Assembly: GCA_002691205.1 (NCBI GenBank)
Contig: NZHD01000103.1
Location: 37,309 to 79,781 of the forward strand
Length of the DNA stretch: 42,473 nt
Source of the DNA: Deltaproteobacteria bacterium
Lineage (GTDB): Bacteria; Myxococcota_A; UBA9160; UBA4427
Direction of reading: 5' to 3'
The notes under the pieces are model-generated. The model did no database searches and was not told the DNA's origin. It was given only the letters and a program-made list of their open reading frames with translations. Below are positions 1 to 8,526 of this stretch, piece by piece. Every line of letters starts with the position of its first letter. Position 1 is the first letter of the stretch. A program made the position numbers and the translations under genes.

Positions 1-455
1 AAAGGAAGCGTCAGTCCCATCGCGACACTCGGAGGCCCCAAGGCCAACACCGCCAGCACAACTTGCCCCAGCAAGAGCGCCGCGGGGGCCGTCGCCATGG
101 ATTCATAAAAAAGGGGGTAAGCGAGTCGGTAGAGCAACAACCAACCCACCGTAAGCAGAGCACCCACCGGAATCAAGAACTCGACAACAGCATAGCGACG
201 AAGCGAATCGGCCCGTGTTCCAGACAGCTTGCCCCCAAGCCAATAGCCCAAAGCCATTCCAAGGAACACAACGGAAACCACCGCTGATGCGGAACGAGTC
301 GTTCCGCCGAAGATCGGCGTAAAGGCCCTCCCCCAAGCGACTTGATAAATTAAAGCGGCCGCTCCGCTCAGCATAAAGAGGATTGAAAGCAGCCAGCTCC
401 GCAAGCCTGACCGTAAAGAGTCAACCGGATGCTCGTCCTCTTGAATAGAGATCAC
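1..455 (-). CDS. N-terminal part of a spermidine-synthase-like multi-membrane protein (truncated by window edge)
   Basis: The reading frame opens with GTG at 455 and stays open to the window edge, giving about 151 residues. The GTG overlaps the stop of the sulfatase-like gene as GTGA, a classic coupled start. The translation has hydrophobic segments beginning SGAAALIYQVAWGRAF, then a G-rich stretch ALGYWLGGKLSG and two further membrane segments ending in PPSVAMGLTLPF. This pattern (SGxxALIYQVxWxR, followed by GxALGxxxGG) is typical of the membrane half of proteins annotated as fused MFS/spermidine synthases. The expected C-terminal methyltransferase-fold domain would lie outside the window, so aminopropyltransferase activity cannot be judged. 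It appears to be the last visible gene of a minus-strand unit with the sulfatase and PEP-CTERM genes. Confidence 0.75.
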   Translation of the reverse strand, partial: MISIQEDEHPVDSLRSGLRSWLLSILFMLSGAAALIYQVAWGRAFTPIFGGTTRSASAVVSVVFLGMALGYWLGGKLSGTRADSLRRYAVVEFLIPVGALLTVGWLLLYRLAYPLFYESMATAPAALLLGQVVLAVLALGPPSVAMGLTLP

Positions 456-1876
456 TGCACGCCGTAGCCCAAAGCACGTAGCTGTTGCAGTTGAACTTCA
501 TCCAGTTCAAGCATGGGCGTATCCTCACCCCAAGGCGGCGGCCGGCTGTCCAAATATTGCTCAGCCGATTCGTTCATCTCCAAAAGGACTTCTGCCTGCT
601 CCGAGGCTAGATTGATTTGCTCTCGCGGATCCTCAGACTTGTCATATAGCTCCGAGAGCCGAGGGCTGGCGGAGCGGTAAATAAGACGCCATCGACCATC
701 ATTGTGCGCCACCATTGGACGAGGTTCCATGTCTGTCTTTCCCCAAGTTTGATCCAACTGCGCAAAAGCCACGCCGTCCTCATCAGGTGCATAGTCTGAA
801 TCCACAGCCCTTACCATGTCGGGGACCAAGGACTGACCATCCGGATCTTGCAAGCCAGGAAGACCAAGCAGGTCGAAAATTGTAGGAAAGAGATCGACAT
901 TCTCGCTCCGAGTCTCAACGACGAGACCCGGGTTAAGAGAAAATGGCAGACCTAAAATCAGAGGGGTTTCAGTCACCTCACCGTAGACATTTCGCGCATG
1001 CCCTTCTCCGTTGTGCTCGCCGAAAGCTTCACCATGATCCGAAGCAAATACAATGAGGGTCTTGTCGAGCAAGCCCTGCTTTTCGAGGGCCTCAAATAAA
1101 ATACCTAGCAAGCTGTCAACCCAGAGGATGGAGTTGTCATAGAAGTCGCTGTATTCCGTTCCAAAAAGAGCCGTCTCTTCCGTGAAACCATATTGGTGAA
1201 CATCCATCAGATGCAGATATAGGAAAAACCTTTCGTGGCCGTGAGAGAGCAAAAACTCCTCGGCCGAAAGAATCACATCTGAATCCGTCGCCCCCATCTG
1301 CATTCCAGGATTCGTCCCACGCCGCTGTGCCGCCTGGAGATGCGCGGCTGGCTTGGGGCTGTGATAGAGCTCAAAGCCCTGACCAAAGCCAAAATTAGGA
1401 GCGATCCACCCGTTGCGCCAAATCCCCGCTGTTCTAAAGCCCTGATCACGAAAGATCTCGGCCGGCATCGTGGCTTCGTCAGCCACTGCGTGACGATGGC
1501 GCAAAACACGAGTTCGAGCGGGATAAAGGCCTGTCCAAAGTGAAGCCATAGAGCACTTCGTCCAGGAAGACTGCGACACATGACGAGAGAACCTCACTCC
1601 ACTCGCAGCGAGCTTATCTAGATTCGGCGTTGTGGGGCGTTCGTACCCATAAGCGCCCAAGCGATCTGCTCGCAGGGTATCCACTAAGATAAAGATGACA
1701 TTCAAGTCATCCCTGTCCTTCAGCGAGAGAATATCTTCAACCGTCCCCTCAGGCCTCGCAGGGGCGTCCTCGTCGCCCGCGTCCATCCCCATCCAAACCA
1801 AACCGGCCAGTATGGCTGATAGAGGCAGCAAATAGAGCAGACGACTATCTGTAACTCGACGATTATTTTTTGTCAT
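452..1876 (-). CDS. Membrane-anchored sulfatase / alkaline-phosphatase superfamily protein
   Basis: Alkaline-phosphatase-fold hydrolase with an N-terminal signal anchor (about residues 12-30), acting outside the cytoplasmic membrane. Metal-site motifs are visible: ILVDTLRADRLGAYGY near residue 66, and ASDHGEAFGEHNGEGHA further on. The usual sulfatase nucleophile motif C/S-x-P-x-R is absent. By spacing to the conserved TG (WTKCSMASLWTG), the nucleophile position is Thr106, with a Cys two residues later. A phosphatase, phosphotransferase or non-classical sulfatase is therefore as likely as a true arylsulfatase. I chose ATG at 1876 because it gives a basic N-terminus followed directly by the anchor; a TTG at 1915 would add 13 residues, and neither has a strong ribosome site. 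It lies just downstream of a PEP-CTERM gene and overlaps the next gene by four bases. Confidence 0.8.
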   Translation of the reverse strand: MTKNNRRVTDSRLLYLLPLSAILAGLVWMGMDAGDEDAPARPEGTVEDILSLKDRDDLNVIFILVDTLRADRLGAYGYERPTTPNLDKLAASGVRFSRHVSQSSWTKCSMASLWTGLYPARTRVLRHRHAVADEATMPAEIFRDQGFRTAGIWRNGWIAPNFGFGQGFELYHSPKPAAHLQAAQRRGTNPGMQMGATDSDVILSAEEFLLSHGHERFFLYLHLMDVHQYGFTEETALFGTEYSDFYDNSILWVDSLLGILFEALEKQGLLDKTLIVFASDHGEAFGEHNGEGHARNVYGEVTETPLILGLPFSLNPGLVVETRSENVDLFPTIFDLLGLPGLQDPDGQSLVPDMVRAVDSDYAPDEDGVAFAQLDQTWGKTDMEPRPMVAHNDGRWRLIYRSASPRLSELYDKSEDPREQINLASEQAEVLLEMNESAEQYLDSRPPPWGEDTPMLELDEVQLQQLRALGYGVQ

Positions 1877-1935
1877 AGAGCATCCATCATACCCCTTCCT
1901 GTCGGCACTATCCAAACATAGCCTTTGGCTAAAAA

Positions 1936-3096
1936 CTAAGAATCTGGTCCGGCTCGGCTCTTTTGGGCCCGGCTTAAGAAAATCAGCCCAAGAGTACCTG
2001 TGGACAGTAATACTATGGCTCCTGGCTCCGGCATAAAAGTGAGAGTGAGCCTCCGCATAAACGCGAGATGCGTTTGAGTTCCAGGTCCACCCGCTGCCGG
2101 ATAATTGTGGTATAGGAAAGGCTGAACCAAAGAAAGCATGCCCGTAATCTCTCCACCCGATGTCAAAGTTCGCGTGTCATACCCACTTGCCACAATTTCA
2201 GTGGATTGAGATCCAGGGCCCAGAGACTGACGAACCGAGACCTGCCCTGTCGTCCACGGAACAATGGTCGAAAAACCCCAGTACTGGTAACGAAGCCTTT
2301 CGCCGCCTGTGGTCTCAAGCTGTTCGTGTTCAATCCACGTTGACCCATACGTTAATGTCTGCCCCAGGCTTTGCGGCTTCGTCAATCCATTCCGCATTGG
2401 CGGATTGTCATGATTCCATTGTGTCCGAATCGCGTTCCAACGGTAATCTGCATAGGACCCTGCGATGGGTCGCTCGGCTAGGCCCTCATAGTAATAATCT
2501 GGGCCAAAGAAAAAACGCATAGTGCCGCCAAAGCGTCGAACACCTGGAACGATTCGAATCGCCCCCCCGCGCGACGCCGCATACTGGCCTCCGCTCCGCG
2601 TCGTCGACTTCGCGCCGCGAATGGTGGTCGTCGTGCTCGGCGCATTTGAATGACTTGGATAGAAGACTCCAAGTTGATTGTGATAGGAATAGTGACGCGT
2701 CGCGACGGGGTACCCGGGGATGTGATACGTAGAGGGAAGGACGTGAGTCGATCGGCGAAGCGCCACCGAAGAAGCTGGGACCCAGACGGGCGGACGAGCC
2801 GTCCCATCAACAAGGCCCATTCTAAAAGGAGCAATCCGCTGTACCCCCAAACCCGGAGGACCTGTTCCCCAGTCCCCGGCGCACGGCGTATGGGCCGTCC
2901 TCACCGGACACTTTCCAGCCGAAGTCACAGGAACTGCAGACGGGGGCGGGGGCCCCATTCTTAAACCCTGGATTGTATAGCTTGTGCCGAGCACTGGGGC
3001 CGCCTGAACTCCAGGCGACCACCGATCAAGTCGAACCGAATAAAGGGCATAACCCGAGCCCTGACTGGCCGTTGTCGCTCCGATCAGGAGACCCAA
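1936..3096 (-). CDS. PEP-CTERM sorting-domain protein, paralog 1
   Basis: Secreted protein with a C-terminal PEP-CTERM signal: MPEPGAIVLLSTGTLG, a membrane stretch, then a basic tail (SRAQKSRAG). Such proteins are processed by exosortase and exported to the surface. It is a clear paralog of the next gene (3248-4480), sharing LPSTYHIPGYP, PGVxRFGGTMRF, YADYRWNAxRT and FSTIVPWTTG. The body is Gly/Thr/Tyr-rich with no enzymatic motif. The start is problematic. The only ordinary start codon is TTG at 3096, which cuts the signal peptide. The frame upstream still encodes a good signal peptide (LSEKKWALHTFFGSVFALG) back to a CTG at 3147, and just before that is an in-frame TAG (3157-3159). Translation may begin at CTG, preceded by AGGGG, or the gene may be damaged. 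Confidence 0.8.
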   Translation of the reverse strand: MGLLIGATTASQGSGYALYSVRLDRWSPGVQAAPVLGTSYTIQGLRMGPPPPSAVPVTSAGKCPVRTAHTPCAGDWGTGPPGLGVQRIAPFRMGLVDGTARPPVWVPASSVALRRSTHVLPSTYHIPGYPVATRHYSYHNQLGVFYPSHSNAPSTTTTIRGAKSTTRSGGQYAASRGGAIRIVPGVRRFGGTMRFFFGPDYYYEGLAERPIAGSYADYRWNAIRTQWNHDNPPMRNGLTKPQSLGQTLTYGSTWIEHEQLETTGGERLRYQYWGFSTIVPWTTGQVSVRQSLGPGSQSTEIVASGYDTRTLTSGGEITGMLSLVQPFLYHNYPAAGGPGTQTHLAFMRRLTLTFMPEPGAIVLLSTGTLGLIFLSRAQKSRAGPDS

Positions 3097-3158
3097 GGCG
3101 AAGACAGAGCCGAAGAAAGTATGTAGTGCCCATTTCTTTTCTGACAGGATTGGCCCCT

Positions 3159-3200
3159 AAAAATGCATTGGCCGCTCTTTATTTAAAAGAGCGGCCAATG
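3159..3200 (-). terminator. Intrinsic terminator with a perfect 15-bp stem
   Basis: Positions 3166-3180 and 3186-3200 are exact reverse complements (cattggccgctcttt against aaagagcggccaatg), separated by a 5-base loop. Read on the minus strand, the stem is followed by CATTTTT (T-run at 3159-3163). It lies 48 bases after the stop of PEP-CTERM paralog 2 and just before the coding region of paralog 1, so it should end or attenuate transcription between the two paralogs. The T-run abuts the in-frame TAG that limits paralog 1. Confidence 0.75.
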
Positions 3201-3247
3201 AAAATCCATCGATCCAAAAGGGCTAATGAAGGCCCTGACTCACCGAA

Positions 3248-4480
3248 TCAGTTCTTTCTAGCCCTGTAAAGACCACCCATGCCTAAGATGCCAACCCCAA
3301 GCAGAACGGCCGCGCCAGGCTCAGGAAGGAAGGTCATGACCACCTTCTTAATCCACGCTGTATGGTAAGGCGAAGTCGTCGGTTGCCCAGCCGCTACGCG
3401 GTAGTTGTGGTAGTTGAGAGGCTGCACCAAAGAGAGCTGCCCGGACATTCCGGCGCTCGTTCGGCTGTCAGCGCCCGTCGCGGTCAAGGTTGTGGCGTAG
3501 TACCCCAAGCTCTGAGCAATCTCAACCATGCCTGTGGTCCACGGGACAATACTCGAGAAAGCCCAGAACTGATACTTCACGGGCGCGCCCATGCTCGTCT
3601 GAAGGGTTGTCGCTGTCTGCTGTGTCGAGCCGTAGGTATAGGTTTGCGGGATCCCACTGACGGGGCCGCGCTGGGGGTCAGTCGAGGCATAACCGTGGGT
3701 ATTTCTCGTGGATCCATTCCCATTGTTTGTCAACGTGCGAACAGCGTTCCACCTATAATCGGCGTATCCTGGCGAGAGAGCCGCCTTGCCTTTGTAGTGA
3801 TATGCGCCGGGCGCAAAGTAAAACCGCATGGTCCCACCGAAGCGATTGACACCGGGCGTAACTTTAATGCTGCCCCCTCGCGAGAAAGCATAGTTATTAA
3901 GGCTTCGAGTCGTGACCGTTGGGCCCATCAGAGTCGTGGTCGTGGTGGGTGCCTCAGAGTTACTCTTGTAAAAGTAGCCCCCAAGGTTGAAGTAGGAGTA
4001 ATAGCGAGCGGCCTCGGGATAACCTGGAATGTGATAGGTCGAGGGAAGAATGTAGGTTGAAGAGGCGTAAGAAATGGCAGCGCCCGATGGAATGAAGGCT
4101 GAGTTTCCGCTCGTGCCGACCGTCCCGATCAAGCAGTAATAGCCCGTGGCACATGCGGTGGACCAAGTCGTTCCCAGACCGGGGTTGGCCATGGAGGTTC
4201 CCCAAGAAGCTGTACACGGCGTCGAACTCGCCACCACTGGGCATGCCCCCATGCTCGTCACAGGAAGGGCACTGGAGGGCGGCGTGCCGAGAAGCAAACC
4301 TCCCGTCGTGTAGGACGTACCGAAGTTAGGCGTGGTCGGGTTCTGCTGTGAGTACAGATCCGACCGGACCTGAACGATCGCAAAACTGGAAGCCAAAGCT
4401 CCCACCGGAGCCCATAAGAATCCGAGCACAAGTAACATGACGCTGTAGTGGCGCAATCGGTTCGTCTTCGTCCGCAACAT
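3248..4480 (-). CDS. PEP-CTERM sorting-domain protein, paralog 2
   Basis: This 410-residue secreted protein has a standard N-terminal signal peptide (VMLLVLGFLWAPVGALASS) and a C-terminal PEP-CTERM anchor: FLPEPGAAVLLGVGILG followed by RARKN. Start chosen at ATG 4480, because GGGGAG lies about nine bases upstream and the signal peptide follows directly; an in-frame start at 4522 would add 14 residues. The body is rich in Thr, Ser, Gly, Tyr and Asn, as in extracellular beta-rich matrix or surface proteins, with no recognisable catalytic motif. It is homologous along its whole length to the downstream gene ending at 1936. It is transcribed away from the TPR lipoprotein gene at 4639, so their promoters share 4481-4638. 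Confidence 0.88.
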   Translation of the reverse strand: MLRTKTNRLRHYSVMLLVLGFLWAPVGALASSFAIVQVRSDLYSQQNPTTPNFGTSYTTGGLLLGTPPSSALPVTSMGACPVVASSTPCTASWGTSMANPGLGTTWSTACATGYYCLIGTVGTSGNSAFIPSGAAISYASSTYILPSTYHIPGYPEAARYYSYFNLGGYFYKSNSEAPTTTTTLMGPTVTTRSLNNYAFSRGGSIKVTPGVNRFGGTMRFYFAPGAYHYKGKAALSPGYADYRWNAVRTLTNNGNGSTRNTHGYASTDPQRGPVSGIPQTYTYGSTQQTATTLQTSMGAPVKYQFWAFSSIVPWTTGMVEIAQSLGYYATTLTATGADSRTSAGMSGQLSLVQPLNYHNYRVAAGQPTTSPYHTAWIKKVVMTFLPEPGAAVLLGVGILGMGGLYRARKN

Positions 4481-4638
4481 ATCTATATTCTCCCCGCTCC
4501 AAAGAGTTATACTGTCAGCCATTCTAGGACTACATTACGACGAAATATGCTTTAGGGTCAAGCACTTTCGACCGTCATTGAGTAATCGTAAACGAGTATA
4601 ATTCAAGGACACTCTTCATTTCCCCCGGGGTATAATCT

Positions 4639-7026
4639 ATGACGGTTCGGCGACTCCTTCTCCTCCTCATACTCGCTCTCAGTGCGCTTAGCTGCGCGGA
4701 GGAGACCCGCGAGAGCCGCATCGAAGCCATTCAGCAAATGCAGGCCAACGACCAATATCGGCAATCGGTCCAAGTTCTACGTGAAATGCTTCGGGAAACC
4801 CCGGACGATCCCGAAATTAATCATCTGTATGGACTGAGTCTCCTCTCGACAGGGCGACCTTCCCTCGCAGTCTGGTCTCTCCGCAAGGCCGCCAACCATG
4901 AGGACTTTGCCGTTCAGGACGGCCTCCTCCTGACCAAAGCTCTCATGCGAGGAGGCAGCGCGGAGGACGCAGTCAAAGCCGCCAATCAAGTGATCGCGTA
5001 TGAACCGGAAAATATGGAAGCCTTGCAACTCCGGTTGGACGCCAATCTAACGGCCATGAGAAACGACGATGCGCTGGCGGACATTGATTTGATCTTGGAA
5101 ATTGATCCCGACAACCTCGAGAGCCGAATAGCCCGAATTCGAGCGCTCCTCACCCTCGACCGCGTCGAAGACGGAGCGGCCGCCATTGAGGAAGTCAACG
5201 CCATAGTGGAGTCCATGGAAGACGAGGAACAAAGGTCGCTCTGGCTGCCCCGAGTCTGCGGTGGATCCGCCTCTTTCGCGGCCGAGCGCGGGGATCCAGA
5301 TGGAGCGGAAGAGGTCTGGAACGACTGCGTCACTGACTTCCCAGAAGAAGTGATGATCGCCAACGCCGCCGTCGAATTTTTCGATTCACGAGGAGAGTAT
5401 TCGCGCTCGCTTGAAATCATGCGGAAGGCGCATGAACTCCGCCCTTCTCACCTTCCCACCGTCATGCCCCTGGTGAACCGCCTTGCGGCCACCGGGCGAA
5501 CCCAAGAAGCCGAAGACCTTCTCAATAGCACCGCCGAAGAAAGCCAAAATCAAATCCGAGTGTGGCTCACTATCGCCAATTACCACGAAGAGCGAAACGA
5601 ACCGAAAAAAGCTCGAGACGCCCTCTTTCTTGCTCTCTCGACTATGGAGAAAGCACCCGTTGATTTGATTGGAGCCTATGCCGACCTGCTCATTCGGGCC
5701 GGTGACTACGAAAAGGTAGAAGCTGTTTTTGCGGATCTCCAAGACGAGCCTCTTATGCTTAATCTCTTGCGAGGCCGCCTTTATCTGGCCACAGGCAATC
5801 CAGAAAAAGCACTCGCCAACCTCGAAGAAGGTTTGCGACTTTGGCCCTCCAATACGGCCGCGCGATTCCTAGCAGGCCAAGCCGCTGAACAACAAGGCGA
5901 TTTCAATCGTGCGCTCCAAGAATATATGGAGTCTCATCGCGCAGATCATTCCAACAAAGAAGCGGTCATGCGCCTCACGACCCTGCTTGAAGGGATGGGG
6001 CGCGGCGATGAAGCCTTGCAAGCCCTGAACAGATACAACCAAAAAAAGCCCACAGACCCCACTCCTCTGCTAGCCATCCTCCGAATCAGCAATCGGTACA
6101 ACAACGAGCAGTCTTTCAATTATGCGATGGAGCGACTCAGCAAAATCCCTCGTCAACAAGGAGCCATAACCACAGAACTCGCACGCATTCGAGCCGAAGG
6201 AGGCGGGCCCATTATGGGGGCTGCGATGTTCGAACGTTCCGGCCTCGACTTCACTCTTCCAGCAAACTCCCTGGCTCTCGATCAATGGGTCACATATCTG
6301 ATCGAACTAAAGCGTCTGCGCAAGGCTCTGAACCTGGCCCGCACCTCAGCCACCGCCGTCCCGCAGTTCCCTTCCTTTCAAGAAATTAAAGGCAAAGCAC
6401 TCATTGCGTCAGGGGCCCACGAACAAGGAGTCAAAGCCCTTAAAAAAGCCCTTTCTCTCTCTCCCGAGCGAGCCTCGACTTTAGCCTTACTGGCTCAAGA
6501 ACAGGTTCGCCTGGGGCAAGCCGCTGAAGCGATAGCGCTTTACGATCGGGCCACTCTCTCCGAACCGGATGAGCCCGATTATCCATGGCGAGCCATTTTA
6601 TTAGCTCTCGATGAAGGCCAGACCGAGAACGCCCAAAGCCGACTGGAGACGCTCACGAAACGTCATGGCGAGTTCGCAAAAGCAAATCAACAACTCGCCC
6701 TGATGATTCTGAACGAAGAACCGGATCGAAGTCTCGAACTCGCCACCCGCGCTGTTCGATTCCGCGGAGGTCCAGATGCCTTAACGACACTTGGGCAAGT
6801 ACAAGTTCAAAGAGGAGAATACCAAAAGGCCCTCAAAGCGCTCCGGCGCTCGCTCAATACACGCCCCAACTCGCCCTCGACTTCCTACTGGATGGCAATG
6901 GCCCATAGCGGAATGGGAGACTCGGCGGCTGCACGAAAAGAGCTCAGCCAAGCCTTGGAAAGCCCTTCTTTTCCAGAACAAGAGGCGGCAAAGAAACAAT
7001 GGGCTCAACTCGAAGCTTCCCCCTAG
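4639..7026 (+). CDS. Large TPR-repeat lipoprotein, resembling PEP-CTERM-system (PrsT-like) proteins
   Basis: This 795-residue protein has a short signal peptide ending in SALSC (Cys19), which fits a lipoprotein although the lipobox is not perfect. The rest is helical tetratricopeptide repeats; typical pieces are PEINHLYGLSLLSTGRPSLA, ALANLEEGLRLWPSNTAARF and EYQKALKALRRSLNTRP. Size, lipid anchor and repeat-only architecture match the TPR lipoproteins that accompany PEP-CTERM/exosortase polysaccharide loci (PrsT family). The divergent PEP-CTERM genes next to it support that link. TPR proteins are common, however, and no exosortase or polysaccharide genes are visible here. ATG 4639 starts the signal peptide directly; no strong Shine-Dalgarno site is seen. 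Confidence 0.8.
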   Translation: MTVRRLLLLLILALSALSCAEETRESRIEAIQQMQANDQYRQSVQVLREMLRETPDDPEINHLYGLSLLSTGRPSLAVWSLRKAANHEDFAVQDGLLLTKALMRGGSAEDAVKAANQVIAYEPENMEALQLRLDANLTAMRNDDALADIDLILEIDPDNLESRIARIRALLTLDRVEDGAAAIEEVNAIVESMEDEEQRSLWLPRVCGGSASFAAERGDPDGAEEVWNDCVTDFPEEVMIANAAVEFFDSRGEYSRSLEIMRKAHELRPSHLPTVMPLVNRLAATGRTQEAEDLLNSTAEESQNQIRVWLTIANYHEERNEPKKARDALFLALSTMEKAPVDLIGAYADLLIRAGDYEKVEAVFADLQDEPLMLNLLRGRLYLATGNPEKALANLEEGLRLWPSNTAARFLAGQAAEQQGDFNRALQEYMESHRADHSNKEAVMRLTTLLEGMGRGDEALQALNRYNQKKPTDPTPLLAILRISNRYNNEQSFNYAMERLSKIPRQQGAITTELARIRAEGGGPIMGAAMFERSGLDFTLPANSLALDQWVTYLIELKRLRKALNLARTSATAVPQFPSFQEIKGKALIASGAHEQGVKALKKALSLSPERASTLALLAQEQVRLGQAAEAIALYDRATLSEPDEPDYPWRAILLALDEGQTENAQSRLETLTKRHGEFAKANQQLALMILNEEPDRSLELATRAVRFRGGPDALTTLGQVQVQRGEYQKALKALRRSLNTRPNSPSTSYWMAMAHSGMGDSAAARKELSQALESPSFPEQEAAKKQWAQLEASP

Positions 7027-7078
7027 CCAGCTCTCGCTCTTCTGAGCCTTCTTTTGAAAGTGAGGTCGCTAAAGCCGA

Positions 7079-8326
7079 TTAGCGCCGACGAGACGGAGGA
7101 ACCCGACCTCGTTTTGCTCGTGACTTATCGGAGTCTGTCTTAGAACGGACATTCTGATTGGGCCTTCGGATCAGGGTTCTCGCTTTTTCATCGAGGGGGC
7201 TGCTCTGAAGCCAAATCTCAGCTTGCACTGCGTCTTGGGCATACCAAAACTTGGCAGTCTTATTAAAACAGCGATTCTGGAGCTCTTGATCCAACACCTG
7301 TTCACACAATTCGATGGCCGCAACAGGGTCATCTTCAGCGATCTTGCGGGCATAGTAGGAGAGTGCCGGATCATGAAAGGCCGATCGGTTCTCGGACATG
7401 ATCCAATCGGCCGCCGCCACTGGATCCTCATCCATCCAAGAGACAAAAGCATCTCGGACAGCCGGTTCACGTCGTTCTCCTTCAACAGGCAGCGATTGGA
7501 TCCAGGTCAAGGCCGCTTTTCCGTCCCGTTTGCCCCATTGGTCCCCAATGATACGTGGCCCGTCATCGGCCCACTCTTCCCCTAAGTATGGCTTCGCCCA
7601 TTCGGCGGTGAGCTCGGGCTCCCAGCGAGCACTGGTCCTGGTGGCCGTGCGAAAGGCGGCTCTCTTGATTCCATACGAATAATCCGGATCGTCGAGAACT
7701 TCACCGGTCCAACTGAGAACTTCGTCTGACCCGCCTCGACGTATTTTTGCATGAAGAACCTGGGAGAAAAATTTTTCAGGAGTCCGACTCTCGATCCCCG
7801 CAATATAATCGTCAAGGCCTGGCTGACCTGAATGGGCCCACCCCACGATGAAGTTGTCGATAATTCGACCCTGAATACGTGGGTTTTCCTTTAAGATTTC
7901 GGGGATCGCAGCACGCGCCTCAATGGGGTCCCGTATGGCCCATCCGCGAATCACTGCATCCGTACCGATCACTCGCTTGGCCGGATAGTCCCAAGCCATC
8001 GTTTCATCAAAGGCACCCCGGGCATCGAAGCCCGACCAAGCATCGGCCAGCAACCGAATATCGCAGTCACCCAGCCCTGAAAGCATCATGTCATAGACCT
8101 CAAGGACCTCGGGCAAATTCTCAGCATTTAAGGCCTCGAGGGCACGAGAAGATTGGCCGAAGCGCTTCAGGGGGCTGCCCTGCCCTAGGGCCTCTCGTAT
8201 GGATACCGCAATATTCTCAGGCGACTCCAACGCGGGCGCAGTCGATGATTCCGAGACGCTGCGGCCCACAAAAAAAGCGAGGCCTAGAGAAGCCCCCCAA
8301 CCGACCCAAAGGATAACCTTGTTCAT
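7079..8326 (-). CDS. Membrane-anchored helical-repeat protein of unknown function
   Basis: I do not recognise a named family. The 415-residue product begins with a signal anchor (residues 3-22, VILWVGWGASLGLAFFVGRS) and continues as helical repeats of roughly 30 residues carrying a W/DP-x-x-A signature: RGWAIRDPIEARAAIPEIL, VSWMDEDPVAAADWIM, IAEDDPVAAIELCEQVL. This looks like a TPR- or HEAT-like solenoid on the outer face of the inner membrane. The C-terminus is a strongly basic, probably disordered tail (KSRAKRGRVPPSRRR). Start at ATG 8326 is supported by AAGGAG about eight bases upstream. It is convergent with the TPR lipoprotein (52-base gap) and divergent from metA. A scaffolding role is possible but unproven. 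Confidence 0.75.
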   Translation of the reverse strand: MNKVILWVGWGASLGLAFFVGRSVSESSTAPALESPENIAVSIREALGQGSPLKRFGQSSRALEALNAENLPEVLEVYDMMLSGLGDCDIRLLADAWSGFDARGAFDETMAWDYPAKRVIGTDAVIRGWAIRDPIEARAAIPEILKENPRIQGRIIDNFIVGWAHSGQPGLDDYIAGIESRTPEKFFSQVLHAKIRRGGSDEVLSWTGEVLDDPDYSYGIKRAAFRTATRTSARWEPELTAEWAKPYLGEEWADDGPRIIGDQWGKRDGKAALTWIQSLPVEGERREPAVRDAFVSWMDEDPVAAADWIMSENRSAFHDPALSYYARKIAEDDPVAAIELCEQVLDQELQNRCFNKTAKFWYAQDAVQAEIWLQSSPLDEKARTLIRRPNQNVRSKTDSDKSRAKRGRVPPSRRR

Positions 8327-8526
8327 TCACCTATCTCCTTCAAAAGTCCTCGACGTAGTCTATCCAATGCGCCAATCCATGCATCCAGACGATTGAGCCT
8401 CATTTCCAATGGACCGAAGGAGTTTTCTATAGAGCCACTCGGGCCATAATCTCAGTGGACTTCAGAAGGCGACTGTGCCAGCGTTGTCCTTCGACTAAAA
8501 ACAACCTGCAAATTCAATTTGGTGCC

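Noticed and set aside
3362-4060. A 232-codon plus-strand open frame
   Set aside because: Antisense to PEP-CTERM paralog 2, low-complexity Arg/Val-rich product and no plausible start context.
4575-4605. TTGAGT ... TATAAT promoter ahead of the TPR gene
   Set aside because: The hexamers are only 13 bases apart, too close for a normal sigma-70 promoter.
8327-8526. Possible SAM riboswitch ahead of metA
   Set aside because: I looked for the conserved cores of known SAM and SAH riboswitch classes and found none. A covariance-model search would settle it.
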